In this document: positions 34,089 through 41,608 of the stretch, piece after piece
How the letters are laid out: each line of letters opens with the position of its first letter
How positions within the stretch are numbered: position 1 is the stretch's first letter
Source of the DNA: an uncultured Microbulbifer sp.
GTDB lineage: Bacteria; Pseudomonadota; Gammaproteobacteria; Pseudomonadales; Cellvibrionaceae
Assembly (NCBI RefSeq): GCF_947504145.1
Contig: NZ_CANNGQ010000002.1
Coordinates: 248,001 to 312,000 of the forward strand
Direction: 5' to 3'
Length of the DNA stretch: 64,000 bases
Notes under the pieces: generated by a model
What the model saw: only the letters and a program-made list of their open reading frames with translations
What the model was told of the DNA's origin: nothing
Database searches by the model: none
Translations under genes and position numbers: made by a program

Positions 34089-35633
34089 TCAGTTTAGTTT
34101 TACCAGCGGTTCACCGCTCATTTCCACCGGCTGCGGCAGGCCCATCAGCGCGAGCATGGTGGGCGCCACATCGGCGAGGCTACCGCCGTCGCGCATGGTG
34201 ACGTTGCGTTCGCCCACGTACACAAAGGGTACCGGCAGGGTGGAGTGCTGGGTGCTCACCTGGCCGGAGCCCGCGTCGAACATTTCTTCCACATTGCCGT
34301 GGTCGGCGGTAATCAGCACTTCGCCACCGGCCGCCAGGGCCGCCTTGGTGACGCGATCCACGCACTCATCCAGTGCTTCCACGGCTTTCACTGCGGCTTC
34401 GAAAACGCCGGTGTGGCCGACCATGTCACCGTTGGCGTAGTTGCAGATGATCGCGTCGAACTTGCCGCTCTCGATGGCCGCGACCAGTTTGTCGGTCACT
34501 TCCGGCGCGTTCATTTCCGGTTGCAGGTCGTAAGTGGCCACATCCGGGGATTTGATCAGCACGCGCTCCTCGCCATTGTAGGGCTCTTCGCGGCCACCGC
34601 TAAAGAAGAAGGTCACATGCGCGTACTTTTCTGTCTCGGCGATACGCAATTGCGCTTTGTTCTGGTTCTGCAGGTACTCACCGAGGGTGTTGGTCAGGGC
34701 TTCCGGCGGGAAGGCGCAGCTGGCCTGCATATCCGCGGCGTATTCGGTGGTCATTACAAAGTCTGCCAGTTTCGGGGTTTTCTCCCGGGCAAACCCGTCG
34801 AAGGCCGGGTCGGTAAAGGCGCGGGTGATCTGGCGCGCGCGGTCCGGACGGAAGTTCATAAATACCATGGCGTCGCCATCGTTGACCGGTGCCGCTTCGC
34901 CGATGCGGGTGGGAGCCACAAATTCGTCGTTCTCGTCGCGGGTGTAGGCCGCCTCGAGGGCTGCGAGGGCGGAGTCGGCAGTGTGCTCGGCTTTGCCCTG
35001 GGTGATGAGGTCGTATACCGGCTGTACGCGATCCCAGCGGTTGTCGCGGTCCATGGCGTAGTAGCGACCGGCGACGCTGGCGATCTGCGCGTTGCCCAGG
35101 GAGTCACACACCTGGGTCAGGCGCGCCAGCGGGGCTTCCGCGCTGCGCGGTGCGGTGTCGCGGCCGTCGGTGAAGGCGTGGATGTACACCGCCCTGGCGC
35201 CGCGCTGGGATGCCAGCGTGGCCATCGCGACAATGTGATCGTCGTGGCTGTGCACGCCGCCTTCCGACAGCAGGCCCATGATGTGCACCGCGCCATTGTT
35301 GGCGATGGCTTTGTCCACCGCGGCGGTGTAGGCCGGGTTCTTGAAGAAGTCCCCGTCCTTGATCGCTTTGTTGATGCGGGTGAAATTCTGATACACCACA
35401 CGGCCGGCACCCAGGGTCATATGGCCCACTTCCGAGTTGCCCATCTGTCCCTCCGGCAAGCCTACCGCCATACCAGAGGTGTGGATCAGGGTTTTGGGGC
35501 GGGTCGCCCAGATGTTGTCCCACACCGGGTTCTTGGCCGCGGCAATGGCGTTGTGCTCCGCGTGCTCGCTGTGGCCGAAGCCGTCCAGAATCAGCAGTAC
35601 CAGGGGGCGTTTGGGCGAAGACTCGGATGCCAT
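34089..35633 (-). CDS. gpmI: Cofactor-independent phosphoglycerate mutase
   Basis: 514 residues, normal length for the 2,3-bisphosphoglycerate-independent enzyme. [18 protein letters not shown] starts the metal site, [19 protein letters not shown] holds the phospho-Ser, and [15 protein letters not shown], and [12 protein letters not shown] carry metal ligands. It interconverts 3- and 2-phosphoglycerate. It is divergent from the rhodanese gene and upstream of envC, as in many gammaproteobacteria. Confidence 0.97.
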   Translation of the reverse strand: MASESSPKRPLVLLILDGFGHSEHAEHNAIAAAKNPVWDNIWATRPKTLIHTSGMAVGLPEGQMGNSEVGHMTLGAGRVVYQNFTRINKAIKDGDFFKNPAYTAAVDKAIANNGAVHIMGLLSEGGVHSHDDHIVAMATLASQRGARAVYIHAFTDGRDTAPRSAEAPLARLTQVCDSLGNAQIASVAGRYYAMDRDNRWDRVQPVYDLITQGKAEHTADSALAALEAAYTRDENDEFVAPTRIGEAAPVNDGDAMVFMNFRPDRARQITRAFTDPAFDGFAREKTPKLADFVMTTEYAADMQASCAFPPEALTNTLGEYLQNQNKAQLRIAETEKYAHVTFFFSGGREEPYNGEERVLIKSPDVATYDLQPEMNAPEVTDKLVAAIESGKFDAIICNYANGDMVGHTGVFEAAVKAVEALDECVDRVTKAALAAGGEVLITADHGNVEEMFDAGSGQVSTQHSTLPVPFVYVGERNVTMRDGGSLADVAPTMLALMGLPQPVEMSGEPLVKLN

Positions 35634-35947
35634 GGGATCGGAATTCCTGTGTTGGGTTGTTGGAAGATCGTTCGGCGACGTTGCCAGAGGACGGGGCTCG
35701 TGTGGGTATTACGTCGGCAAAGTACCGCAGGTGGCGGATTTTAACCTGTTTGCCCCGCCGAGGTCAGGTGTTAACCGTCTATCCGCGTGATTGATCCCCG
35801 AAATTGCTGATTATTTAGTGGTCACGGTGGTGTATACTCCGCCACCTTCGAGCGGCCGGATTGCGGGTTTCTGCGGCGGTCGCATAGGGGCCAGACTGAG
35901 AAGTCTGGTCACGTAAGAACAACAAATTGTGAATTTCTGGGGGCGAA
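35634..35947. promoter_or_regulatory. Divergent promoter region between gpmI and the rhodanese gene
   Basis: No gene. On the plus strand TTATTT (35811-35816) and TATACT (35833-35838) are 16 bases apart, a candidate promoter for the rhodanese-grxC-secB direction. The leader then contains a perfect hairpin CCAGAC (35891-35896) / GTCTGG (35903-35908). The gpmI promoter must lie nearer 35,640-35,760. Confidence 0.5.
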
Positions 35948-36358
35948 GTGGATTTTTTCGTCTTTATCAGCGAGCAGTGGCTGCTGGTGAGTCTGTTGGT
36001 GGCGCTGGTTTACGCGCTGGCCATTACCGAGCGTATCAAGGCGGGCAAGCCCGCATCGGCCCACGAGGCCACGCACCTGATCAACTCTGAAGATGCGAAG
36101 GTAGTGGACGTGCGCGACCGCTCCGATTTCGTTGCCGGGCACATTGTGGATGCCCTCCACATCCCCCACGGCGAGATCGAGAAGCGCATTGGCGAGTTGG
36201 CACCCTATAAAGAGAAGACCCTGATCCTGGCTGACAAAATGGGCCAGCACGCGGGGCCGGTAGGTCGCCAGCTGAAAAAGGCGGGCTACACTGTGCGTCG
36301 CCTGGAAGGCGGTATGTCCGAGTGGTCAAACCAGAAGCTGCCGCTGGTGAAAGGCTGA
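35948..36358 (+). CDS. Membrane-anchored rhodanese-like protein without the catalytic cysteine (YibN-like)
   Basis: 136 residues: an N-terminal membrane helix (QWLLVSLLVALVYALAIT) and one rhodanese domain (VVDVRDRSDFVAGHIVDALHIPHGEIE). The position of the catalytic Cys loop reads LILADKMGQHAG, with no Cys, so sulfur transfer is unlikely. YibN is typically next to grxC and secB, as here. The start codon is GTG 35948, with GGGGGCG upstream. Confidence 0.88.
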   Translation: MDFFVFISEQWLLVSLLVALVYALAITERIKAGKPASAHEATHLINSEDAKVVDVRDRSDFVAGHIVDALHIPHGEIEKRIGELAPYKEKTLILADKMGQHAGPVGRQLKKAGYTVRRLEGGMSEWSNQKLPLVKG

Positions 36359-36399
36359 ACTGAACCCGCCCGATCGAGAAGCAAAGAGGTTACCCGGTT

Positions 36400-36651
36400 G
36401 TGAAAGAAGTCGTTATCTACACTACCCGCTTCTGTCCCTTCTGTGTCCGCGCGAAGTATCTGCTGGACAACAAGAATATCCCCTACACGGAAGTATCCGT
36501 GGATGGCGACCGCGCTCTGCGCGCAGAAATGACCGCCAAAGCGGGGCGCCACACGGTGCCGCAGATCTGGATTGGCGACCACCATGTGGGTGGCTGCGAT
36601 GAGCTGATGGCCATCGAGCGCAGCGGCGAGCTGGAAAAGATGCTGGCGTAA
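36400..36651 (+). CDS. grxC: Glutaredoxin 3
   Basis: 83 residues with the dithiol active site TTRFCPFCVRAK (Cys11 and Cys14), the cis-Pro loop HTVPQIWIG and the glutathione-binding GGCDELMA. It reduces disulfides and protein-glutathione mixed disulfides. Start is GTG 36400 with AGAGG upstream. It lies between the YibN-like gene and secB. Confidence 0.95.
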   Translation: MKEVVIYTTRFCPFCVRAKYLLDNKNIPYTEVSVDGDRALRAEMTAKAGRHTVPQIWIGDHHVGGCDELMAIERSGELEKMLA

Positions 36652-36788
36652 GGCCCGTCGCCGGCCCAAGAAATTTCAGATACATGCCTTGAAAGGGGTT
36701 TTCGAGGCCCCCATAAGTAAGACCCATACAGGGAGTCTTTCTTTCAGGGAAGGCAGACAAAAATCTAATTTACACGACAGGCAGTGAC

Positions 36789-37286
36789 ATGGCTGAAGAA
36801 CAAAACGGCGCAGCAGTGAACGGCGACGCGCAACAAGTACAATTCGCAATGCAGCGCATTTACCTGAAAGATCTCTCCTTTGAGACCCCGATGGGTGCCG
36901 AGATTTTCAAGAAACAGTGGAAACCTCAGGTCAATCAGGAACTGAACACCAAGACAGCCAAGATCGATGAAGATCTGTACGAAGTCGCACTGACCCTGAC
37001 CATCACCGTGAAAGTGGAAGATGAGACCGCTTTCCTGGTGGAAGTCCAGCAGGCCGGCCTGTTTGGCATCAAGGGCCTGGAAGGTCAGCAGCTGGCTCAA
37101 GCACTGAACACCGCCTGCCCTACCATCCTGTTCCCCTATGCGCGTGAAGTTGTCGACAACGTCGTCACCAAGGGCTCCTTCCCCGCCCTGATGCTCCCGC
37201 CGATCAATTTCGACGCCCTGTTTGCCGCCGCTCTGCAGCAGGCGCAACAGCAGGCTGAAGAAGGCGAAGTGAAGTCCGACGCTTAA
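36789..37286 (+). CDS. secB: Protein-export chaperone SecB
   Basis: 165 residues; [17 protein letters not shown] and the [28 protein letters not shown] core are diagnostic. The tetramer holds unfolded preproteins and hands them to Sec[32 protein letters not shown] is the conserved C-terminal half. The gene ends with a strong terminator, so it closes the rhodanese-grxC-secB unit. Confidence 0.97.
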   Translation: MAEEQNGAAVNGDAQQVQFAMQRIYLKDLSFETPMGAEIFKKQWKPQVNQELNTKTAKIDEDLYEVALTLTITVKVEDETAFLVEVQQAGLFGIKGLEGQQLAQALNTACPTILFPYAREVVDNVVTKGSFPALMLPPINFDALFAAALQQAQQQAEEGEVKSDA

Positions 37287-37305
37287 TCCGCGCGGAATAT
37301 TCAGA

Positions 37306-37332
37306 AAAAGGCTCCTTCGGGAGCCTTTTTTG
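37306..37332 (+). terminator. Intrinsic terminator after secB
   Basis: GGCTCC (37311-37316) and GGAGCC (37321-37326) pair around a UUCG tetraloop; flanking A5 and T6 runs make it a bidirectional-capable, textbook terminator. Confidence 0.95.
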
Positions 37333-37361
37333 TATCTGAGAAAACCGGAGTGTATTTCCCC

Positions 37362-37808
37362 ATGCAGTGGGACTTCCCCCAACCCTATATTCATAAAGTG
37401 TGTGTAGAAGCCGAACACGTGGATGGCCTCCACCACGCCAACAACGCCGAATATGTGCGCTGGTGCGAGCGTGCAGCCTGGTTACACAGCGTGGAACTGG
37501 GGCTGGATGTCACCCATTACCAGGAAATGGACCGCGGAATGGCCATTCGTCAGGCCGAGTACGACTATATACTGGCGGCCAGAGAGGGCGATGAACTACT
37601 CATCGGCACTTGGCTCACCATGGTCGACGGACGTCTCAACATGACCCGTGAGTTTCAGGTCTACCGCGCTCTGGACGAAGCGCTGGTGCTCAGAGCCGCT
37701 TGGCAGATGGTGTGCATCGAACTCTCCAGCGGTAAACCCAAACGGATGCCGCAAACTTTCAAGGATATCTACAGTCCCGCTGTGGTCGAAGATATCGCCA
37801 GGCGCTAG
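37362..37808 (+). CDS. Acyl-CoA thioesterase, 4HBT hot-dog fold (YbgC/FadM-like)
   Basis: 148 residues from ATG 37362, with CCGGAG upstream; the in-frame GTG 37350 overlaps the ribosome site. VEAEHVDGLHHANNAEYVRWCERAAW carries the D-x-x-x-H-x-x-N-Y-like active-site block, with Asp and His conserved. It would cleave acyl-CoA thioesters. A short-chain dehydrogenase gene follows 76 bases downstream on the same strand and may share the fatty-acid context. Confidence 0.85.
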   Translation: MQWDFPQPYIHKVCVEAEHVDGLHHANNAEYVRWCERAAWLHSVELGLDVTHYQEMDRGMAIRQAEYDYILAAREGDELLIGTWLTMVDGRLNMTREFQVYRALDEALVLRAAWQMVCIELSSGKPKRMPQTFKDIYSPAVVEDIARR

Positions 37809-37884
37809 CGCCTGCACTGCAAACTGGTGGATAAGCCTCAGGCGCATCCACCAGAATTTCACTGGAAATCCGAGGAGCGCCCGA

Positions 37885-38748
37885 ATGACCGAATTCAACA
37901 CCCTCACCAAAAACACCGGCGTCCTCAAAGGGAAAACCCTCTTCATCACCGGTGCCAGCCGCGGCATCGGCCGCGCCATCGCCCTCAAGTGCGCCGCGGA
38001 CGGTGCCAATATTGCCATCGCCGCCAAGTCAGCAGAGCCCCACCCCAAGCTCCCCGGCACCATCTACTCCGTCGCTGAGGAAATCGAGGCGGTTGGCGGT
38101 AAAGCCCTGCCCATGCAGGTGGACGTGCGGAATGAAGAGCAGGTCGCCGAAGCATTGAAGAAAACCGCCGATACCTTTGGCGGCATCGACGCCGTCATCA
38201 ACAACGCCGGCGCCATCAACCTCACCAGTGTCGAATCCACACCGCCCAAGCGCTACGACCTGATGTTGGATGTGAACGCTCGCGCCGTATACCTCACCGC
38301 CCACCTGGCCATTCCGTATCTCAAGAAGTCGGAATGCGGACATATCCTCAGCCTGTCGCCGCCGCTGAATCTCGAACCGCGCTGGCTTGGACCCTTTGCG
38401 CCTTACGCGCTGTCCAAGTTCGGCATGACGATTCTGAGTATGGGGCTGGCGGAAGAATTGCGGAAAACCAGCATCAGCGTCGCTACGCTGTGGCCGCGCA
38501 CACTGGTCGCCACTGCCGCTATCGAATTCGCCGTCGGCAACCGGGAAATGTTCGAGCAGAGCCGCAAACCCATGGTGATGGCGGATGCCGCCTACGAGGT
38601 ACTGATCACCGACAATCAGGGCCTGAACGGCGCCCAGCTGATCGACGAGACCCTGTTGCATGAACGCGGGGTGGAAGATTTCACGCAATATGCGCACAAT
38701 CCCGCCAAGGCCGGTGAACTGGCAGTGGATCTGTTTCTCGATCCCTGA
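37885..38748 (+). CDS. Short-chain dehydrogenase, HSDL2-like
   Basis: 287 residues from ATG 37885, with CGAGGAGC eight bases upstream. The cofactor motif TGASRGIGRAIA, the NNAGAI loop, Ser in LSLSPPL and the YALSKFG catalytic Tyr/Lys are intact. The insert KSAEPHPKLPGTIYSVAEEIEA is characteristic of the HSDL2 subgroup, implicated in fatty-acid metabolism. An NADP-dependent hydroxyacyl reaction is likely, but the substrate is unknown. It follows the thioesterase gene. Confidence 0.88.
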   Translation: MTEFNTLTKNTGVLKGKTLFITGASRGIGRAIALKCAADGANIAIAAKSAEPHPKLPGTIYSVAEEIEAVGGKALPMQVDVRNEEQVAEALKKTADTFGGIDAVINNAGAINLTSVESTPPKRYDLMLDVNARAVYLTAHLAIPYLKKSECGHILSLSPPLNLEPRWLGPFAPYALSKFGMTILSMGLAEELRKTSISVATLWPRTLVATAAIEFAVGNREMFEQSRKPMVMADAAYEVLITDNQGLNGAQLIDETLLHERGVEDFTQYAHNPAKAGELAVDLFLDP

Positions 38749-38796
38749 GCGGGAATACCGGCGCCTACTGGCAGTGAGAGGTAAGCGGGGGAAGCG

Positions 38797-39405
38797 GTGG
38801 ACAAGAGTGACCTGGAAGATTTTCGCGGTGCGATGGGTGCGCTGGGGGATGTAAAACCGCTGCCGTCCAGGCAGCGCGAAAATGCGTTAAGCAATACTTT
38901 AAACAACGACGCCAAAGACCCTCTCAACCAGCGCGCCCGCCGCGAGGCCGCCACTGCCCAGACCTACCGGGAGCTCAACCCGCTGGGTGGTGAGTTTGTC
39001 GAGCCGGTAGAGCCATTTGACCCCATTGAATTCAAGCGCGACGGTGTGCAGAACGGTGTGTACCGCAATCTTCGCCTGGGTAAATACACCGTGGACGCAC
39101 GCCTGGATCTGCACCACCACACGGTGGAAATGGCCCGCAGTGCCCTCTATCAATTTATTCGGGATTGTACGGAAGCCGACGTGCGCTGTGCCCTGGTCAC
39201 CCACGGCAAAGGCGAGGGGCGTAAGACCCCGGCGATGCTGAAAAGCTGCGTCAACGCCTGGCTACCGCAGTTACAGGAAGTGCTCGCGTTTCACAGTGCC
39301 CAAAAACAGCACGGCGGTCTGGGTGCCACCTATATCCTGCTGCGCAAGAGCGAACGCAAACGCCAGCAGAACCTCGAGCAACACCAGCGCCGTTCACGTC
39401 CGTGA
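38797..39405 (+). CDS. smrA: Smr-domain DNA endonuclease SmrA
   Basis: 202 residues with a GTG start at 38797. The N-terminal 95 residues are charged; the Smr domain contains LDLHHHTVEMARSALYQFI and the nuclease loop VTHGKGEGRKTPAMLKSCVNAWL. Smr domains nick DNA or RNA; bacterial SmrA is linked to genome maintenance. The C-terminus is very basic (RKSERKRQQNLEQHQRRSRP). The final codons form the hairpin CGTTCACG/CGTGAACG (39391-39408). Confidence 0.88.
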   Translation: MDKSDLEDFRGAMGALGDVKPLPSRQRENALSNTLNNDAKDPLNQRARREAATAQTYRELNPLGGEFVEPVEPFDPIEFKRDGVQNGVYRNLRLGKYTVDARLDLHHHTVEMARSALYQFIRDCTEADVRCALVTHGKGEGRKTPAMLKSCVNAWLPQLQEVLAFHSAQKQHGGLGATYILLRKSERKRQQNLEQHQRRSRP

Positions 39406-39412
39406 ACGATAA

Positions 39413-39450
39413 ACCGAACAGGAAGTTTTTGGGAAAACTTCCTGTTCGGT
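39413..39450 (+). repeat. Perfect 17-bp inverted repeat after smrA
   Basis: ACCGAACAGGAAGTTTT (39413-39429) is the exact reverse complement of 39434-39450, with the loop TGGG. No T run follows (AATCTG), so it may act as a factor-dependent terminator, a message-stabilising 3' end or a protein site. Confidence 0.8.
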
Positions 39451-39454
39451 AATC

Positions 39455-39482
39455 TGTTTGTCACGTCTGGCAGTTATATTAT
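39455..39482 (+). promoter_or_regulatory. Candidate promoter of the small RNA
   Basis: TATTAT (39477-39482) lies seven bases before the first paired base of the small RNA. TGTTTG (39455-39460) is at 16-base spacing, a weak -35; TTGTCA (39458-39463) is a better hexamer but too close. Confidence 0.4.
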
Positions 39483-39487
39483 TCCCA

Positions 39488-39657
39488 CAACGAAATTGAG
39501 CTTGTCCGGTTGTTTCATCGCGCAACCGAAAGTTTTCGTTGTTCTTCTCTCTTTGCATCGCACCAACCTTGTTGGTGATTCTTGCTTCCGAGTTTGGAAG
39601 TGCCTCCGGTTGGAGGACCCGGTTCGAGTTTCGCGATTGCGAATCGAACCTTTTTTT
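39488..39657 (+). ncRNA. Candidate small RNA, about 170 nt, six stem-loops and an intrinsic terminator
   Basis: Helix 1 joins CAACGAAA (39488-39495) to TTTCGTTG (39534-39541) and encloses CGGTTG/CAACCG (39507-39512/39523-39528). A row of hairpins follows: CACCAA/TTGGTG (39561-39566/39572-39577), CTTCC/GGAAG (39585-39589/39596-39600), CCTCC/GGAGG (39603-39607/39612-39616), and the terminator stem 39621-39650 with T7. A promoter-like -10 precedes it. No open frame with a ribosome site is present. The GGA triplets lie in stems, not in loops, so it does not look like a CsrB/RsmZ sponge. No class is recognised. Confidence 0.6.
39621..39657 (+). terminator. Intrinsic terminator of the small RNA
   Basis: GGTTCGA (39621-39627) pairs with TCGAACC (39644-39650), stacked on TTCGC/GCGAA (39630-39634/39639-39643) with a two-base bulge, followed by seven T. 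Confidence 0.9.
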
Positions 39658-39662
39658 GAATG

Positions 39663-39687
39663 GGCGGCCCTAGTGGCCGCCTTTTTT
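39663..39687 (+). terminator. Second tandem intrinsic terminator
   Basis: GGCGGCC (39663-39669) pairs with GGCCGCC (39675-39681) around CTAGT, followed by six T on the plus strand. It stands 13 bases after the first terminator and protects the converging lipoprotein gene from read-through. Confidence 0.88.
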
Positions 39688-39704
39688 CGTTTGGGTGGGG
39701 GGAT

Positions 39705-40259
39705 TCAGCGTGCGGCCGGTGGGGCCTCGCTGGCTTGTCGGAATTCAAGGCGGGTGCCATCGTTTCCTTCCAGAATCAGGAGATCGCCCTGGGTGTGGGC
39801 ATGGGTGACCAGTGGCAGGGCCAGCAGGAAGTCTTGTTCCAGTTCGCTGCTGTCGCGGCGACCCACCATGCGGGATATTTTGGGGGGCTTCAGCCACTTG
39901 ATGGAGCCGTTGTCGTCGAGCCGGAATTTACCCAGGTAGGGGTTGGAGCCGGCGCTGCCACGCACAAAGCCGAGTTTGTCGCAGCCGAGGTATGGGCGGT
40001 CGCGCCACATTTTTTTCCACAGCAGGCGGGGCTTGTGCTCGCGGCCGTCCACAAACAGGCTGTCCAGTAACCACTGGCGGTCGCAGATGGCGCTGCTACC
40101 GGTTTGCGTCATCGCTGCCTGGCTCGCCTCTGCCTGATGCGCGTCGTTACTACTGCACCCGGCCTGAGTCAGGCAAAACAGCGACAGGCTGAGAATACCT
40201 GCGCGGAGAATCGTGGTGGGTTTAGCGGAGAACAGTGTCTGCGGGAGCAGGCGGTGCAT
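39705..40259 (-). CDS. Lipoprotein with a META/HslJ-like domain
   Basis: 184 residues from ATG 40259, preceded by CGGACGGATCCC. A type II signal ends LTQAGC (Cys35). The body reads CDRQWLLDSLFVDG at the start of the domain, then a strand-rich part with LGKFRLDDNGSIKWL. The pattern W.L....V.G and G.F.....G is like META domains but weaker than in the neighbour at 40.4 kb. The two lipoproteins on the same strand are probably diverged duplicates. Function unknown; META proteins are often linked to envelope stress. Confidence 0.68.
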   Translation of the reverse strand: MHRLLPQTLFSAKPTTILRAGILSLSLFCLTQAGCSSNDAHQAEASQAAMTQTGSSAICDRQWLLDSLFVDGREHKPRLLWKKMWRDRPYLGCDKLGFVRGSAGSNPYLGKFRLDDNGSIKWLKPPKISRMVGRRDSSELEQDFLLALPLVTHAHTQGDLLILEGNDGTRLEFRQASEAPPAAR

Positions 40260-40404
40260 GGGATCCGTCCGGTGGCCTTTTGCGCCATTTAACACCAAAT
40301 ACCGGTGGTTGTCTGTGACCCAGCCACTCTATCCGGTGCCCGACCGCCACCGGGGCGGGAGAGAGCACGGGGGATGAAAGCGAGGGCGTGGTGGTGGGCG
40401 GCTG

Positions 40405-40893
40405 TCAGTTGCCCGATTTGATGTATTCGATATAAATATCGCCGGATGCGTCCCGCAGGATCAGACGGCCGCCGCTACTTTTCACGAATGCCTGGCTGGT
40501 GCCGGAAAGCGCGCGCAGGTACTGGGTTTCCTGCTCCATCAGCTGCGGTGGGCCGGCCATTTTGGTGGAGGCGAAACTGCCGGTGTCCCACAGGATCTGA
40601 CCGTTGGTGGTGACCTGCATGGCACCGCGGTAGGTATTGATGCCGCTTTTGCCCATGGCTTCGCCATCGGTATTGCACAGGAAGGTGAACTCCCCGGGCT
40701 GGTCGACAGGAACGGCCTGGCCATTGATGCGCAGCAGGCGCATTTCCCACTTGCCGCCGCAGACGCTGGCCATGGAGCCCGGGTTCTGGCTTGGGCCAGA
40801 ATCTTTGTCCCCCATATTCATACAGCCGGCGATCACGATGGCGAGGCCCGCAAGCCACACCGGTACCACCCTGTTGATTCCTTTGCGGATCAT
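40405..40893 (-). CDS. META-domain (HslJ-like) lipoprotein
   Basis: 162 residues from ATG 40893, with GGGAG eight bases upstream; an earlier in-frame start is not supported. Lipobox VIAGC gives Cys24. The domain opens CGGKWEMRLLRINGQAV and contains FLCNTDGEAMGKSGINTYRGAMQV, the G..G.N.Y.G block of META domains, and TKMAGP. HslJ-type proteins are periplasmic or outer-membrane and heat- or novobiocin-linked in E. coli. It lies upstream of a related lipoprotein on the same strand. Confidence 0.82.
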   Translation of the reverse strand: MIRKGINRVVPVWLAGLAIVIAGCMNMGDKDSGPSQNPGSMASVCGGKWEMRLLRINGQAVPVDQPGEFTFLCNTDGEAMGKSGINTYRGAMQVTTNGQILWDTGSFASTKMAGPPQLMEQETQYLRALSGTSQAFVKSSGGRLILRDASGDIYIEYIKSGN

Positions 40894-41083
40894 TCTTTTT
40901 GCTCCCTTTTCCCGTTCCCTGCTCAAAAGATAGATAAAGCTTAGTCAGTTGCGCTCTTTGCGAGAGGACAGCGACGACAGCTTGTGGCGGAAAGGGTCAC
41001 AGAACGGGGAGTGCGCGGGCGCCAGCGCCCGCTTTACCCGTGCGGCAGACTTCTGACGGGGTACACGGGTAGGGGGGCACGGG

Positions 41084-41371
41084 TTATGAGGGCTGTCGTA
41101 CACACCGCACCACGATTTTTGACTCCAGCTCCTGCTCAAAGCATCGGAAGCGGGTGCCATTTACATTCAGGGAACGGGGGGCATCGCGGCTGCCACTCCT
41201 GGGCCTTCGGTCGGAGGACCTTACCGACAGATGTGCCGGGTCCATATGTGGGGGAACTGCGCTGCTGAATGCGCGGTTTGCTTGACTCTCCCGGGGCTCG
41301 GTTGATGTACAACCGGCAACAATTCCTGTCGCTATCGCCGTCGTCAGCAGAATACAACTCAATTTCTGCAC
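41084..41371 (-). CDS. Small lipoprotein, unknown
   Basis: 95 residues from GTG 41371, chosen because GAGG stands eight bases upstream and a signal follows at once (MQKLSCILLTTAIATGIVAGC, lipobox Cys21, written here in two parts: MQKLSCILLT and TAIATGIVAGC). The mature part is Ser/Arg-rich with two Cys near the end (FRCFEQELESKIVVRCVRQ). A longer frame upstream lacks a ribosome site. It is the third lipoprotein on this strand within 1.7 kb. Unknown family. Confidence 0.5.
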   Translation of the reverse strand: MQKLSCILLTTAIATGIVAGCTSTEPRESQANRAFSSAVPPHMDPAHLSVRSSDRRPRSGSRDAPRSLNVNGTRFRCFEQELESKIVVRCVRQPS

Positions 41372-41548
41372 GCGGATACCTCGATGGCTGGTTCGAGGGC
41401 GCTTCACTGCAGCCCTCACTTTCAGCCTAGAAGAGTCTGCTGCCAAAGTGTGGATATGTGCGCCAATTTGCGAAAAGGTGCGCCGGCTGGGAGCTTGTGG
41501 CGACAGGAGGCTGGCGTCTGAAACTGGTTTGAGTGGATGAGGAGAAAC

Positions 41549-41571
41549 AAAAAAGGGGCCCGGTGGGCCCC
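41549..41571 (-). terminator. Intrinsic terminator of the TonB receptor at 41.6 kb
   Basis: GGGGCCC (41555-41561) pairs with GGGCCCC (41565-41571); on the minus strand it is followed by TTTTTTGTT. It lies 37 bases after the receptor stop. Confidence 0.93.
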
Positions 41572-41608
41572 AATTGCAATGCAATGTACGACAGTGTGAG
41601 AAGGTGTT

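Noticed and set aside
34245..35744. A 499-codon open frame opposite gpmI
   Set aside because: The opposite strand encodes a complete, motif-bearing phosphoglycerate mutase; the frame has no recognisable domain or ribosome site.
39488..39657. CsrB/RsmZ-type regulator RNA
   Set aside because: Such RNAs expose GGA in hairpin loops; here the GGA triplets are in the stems.
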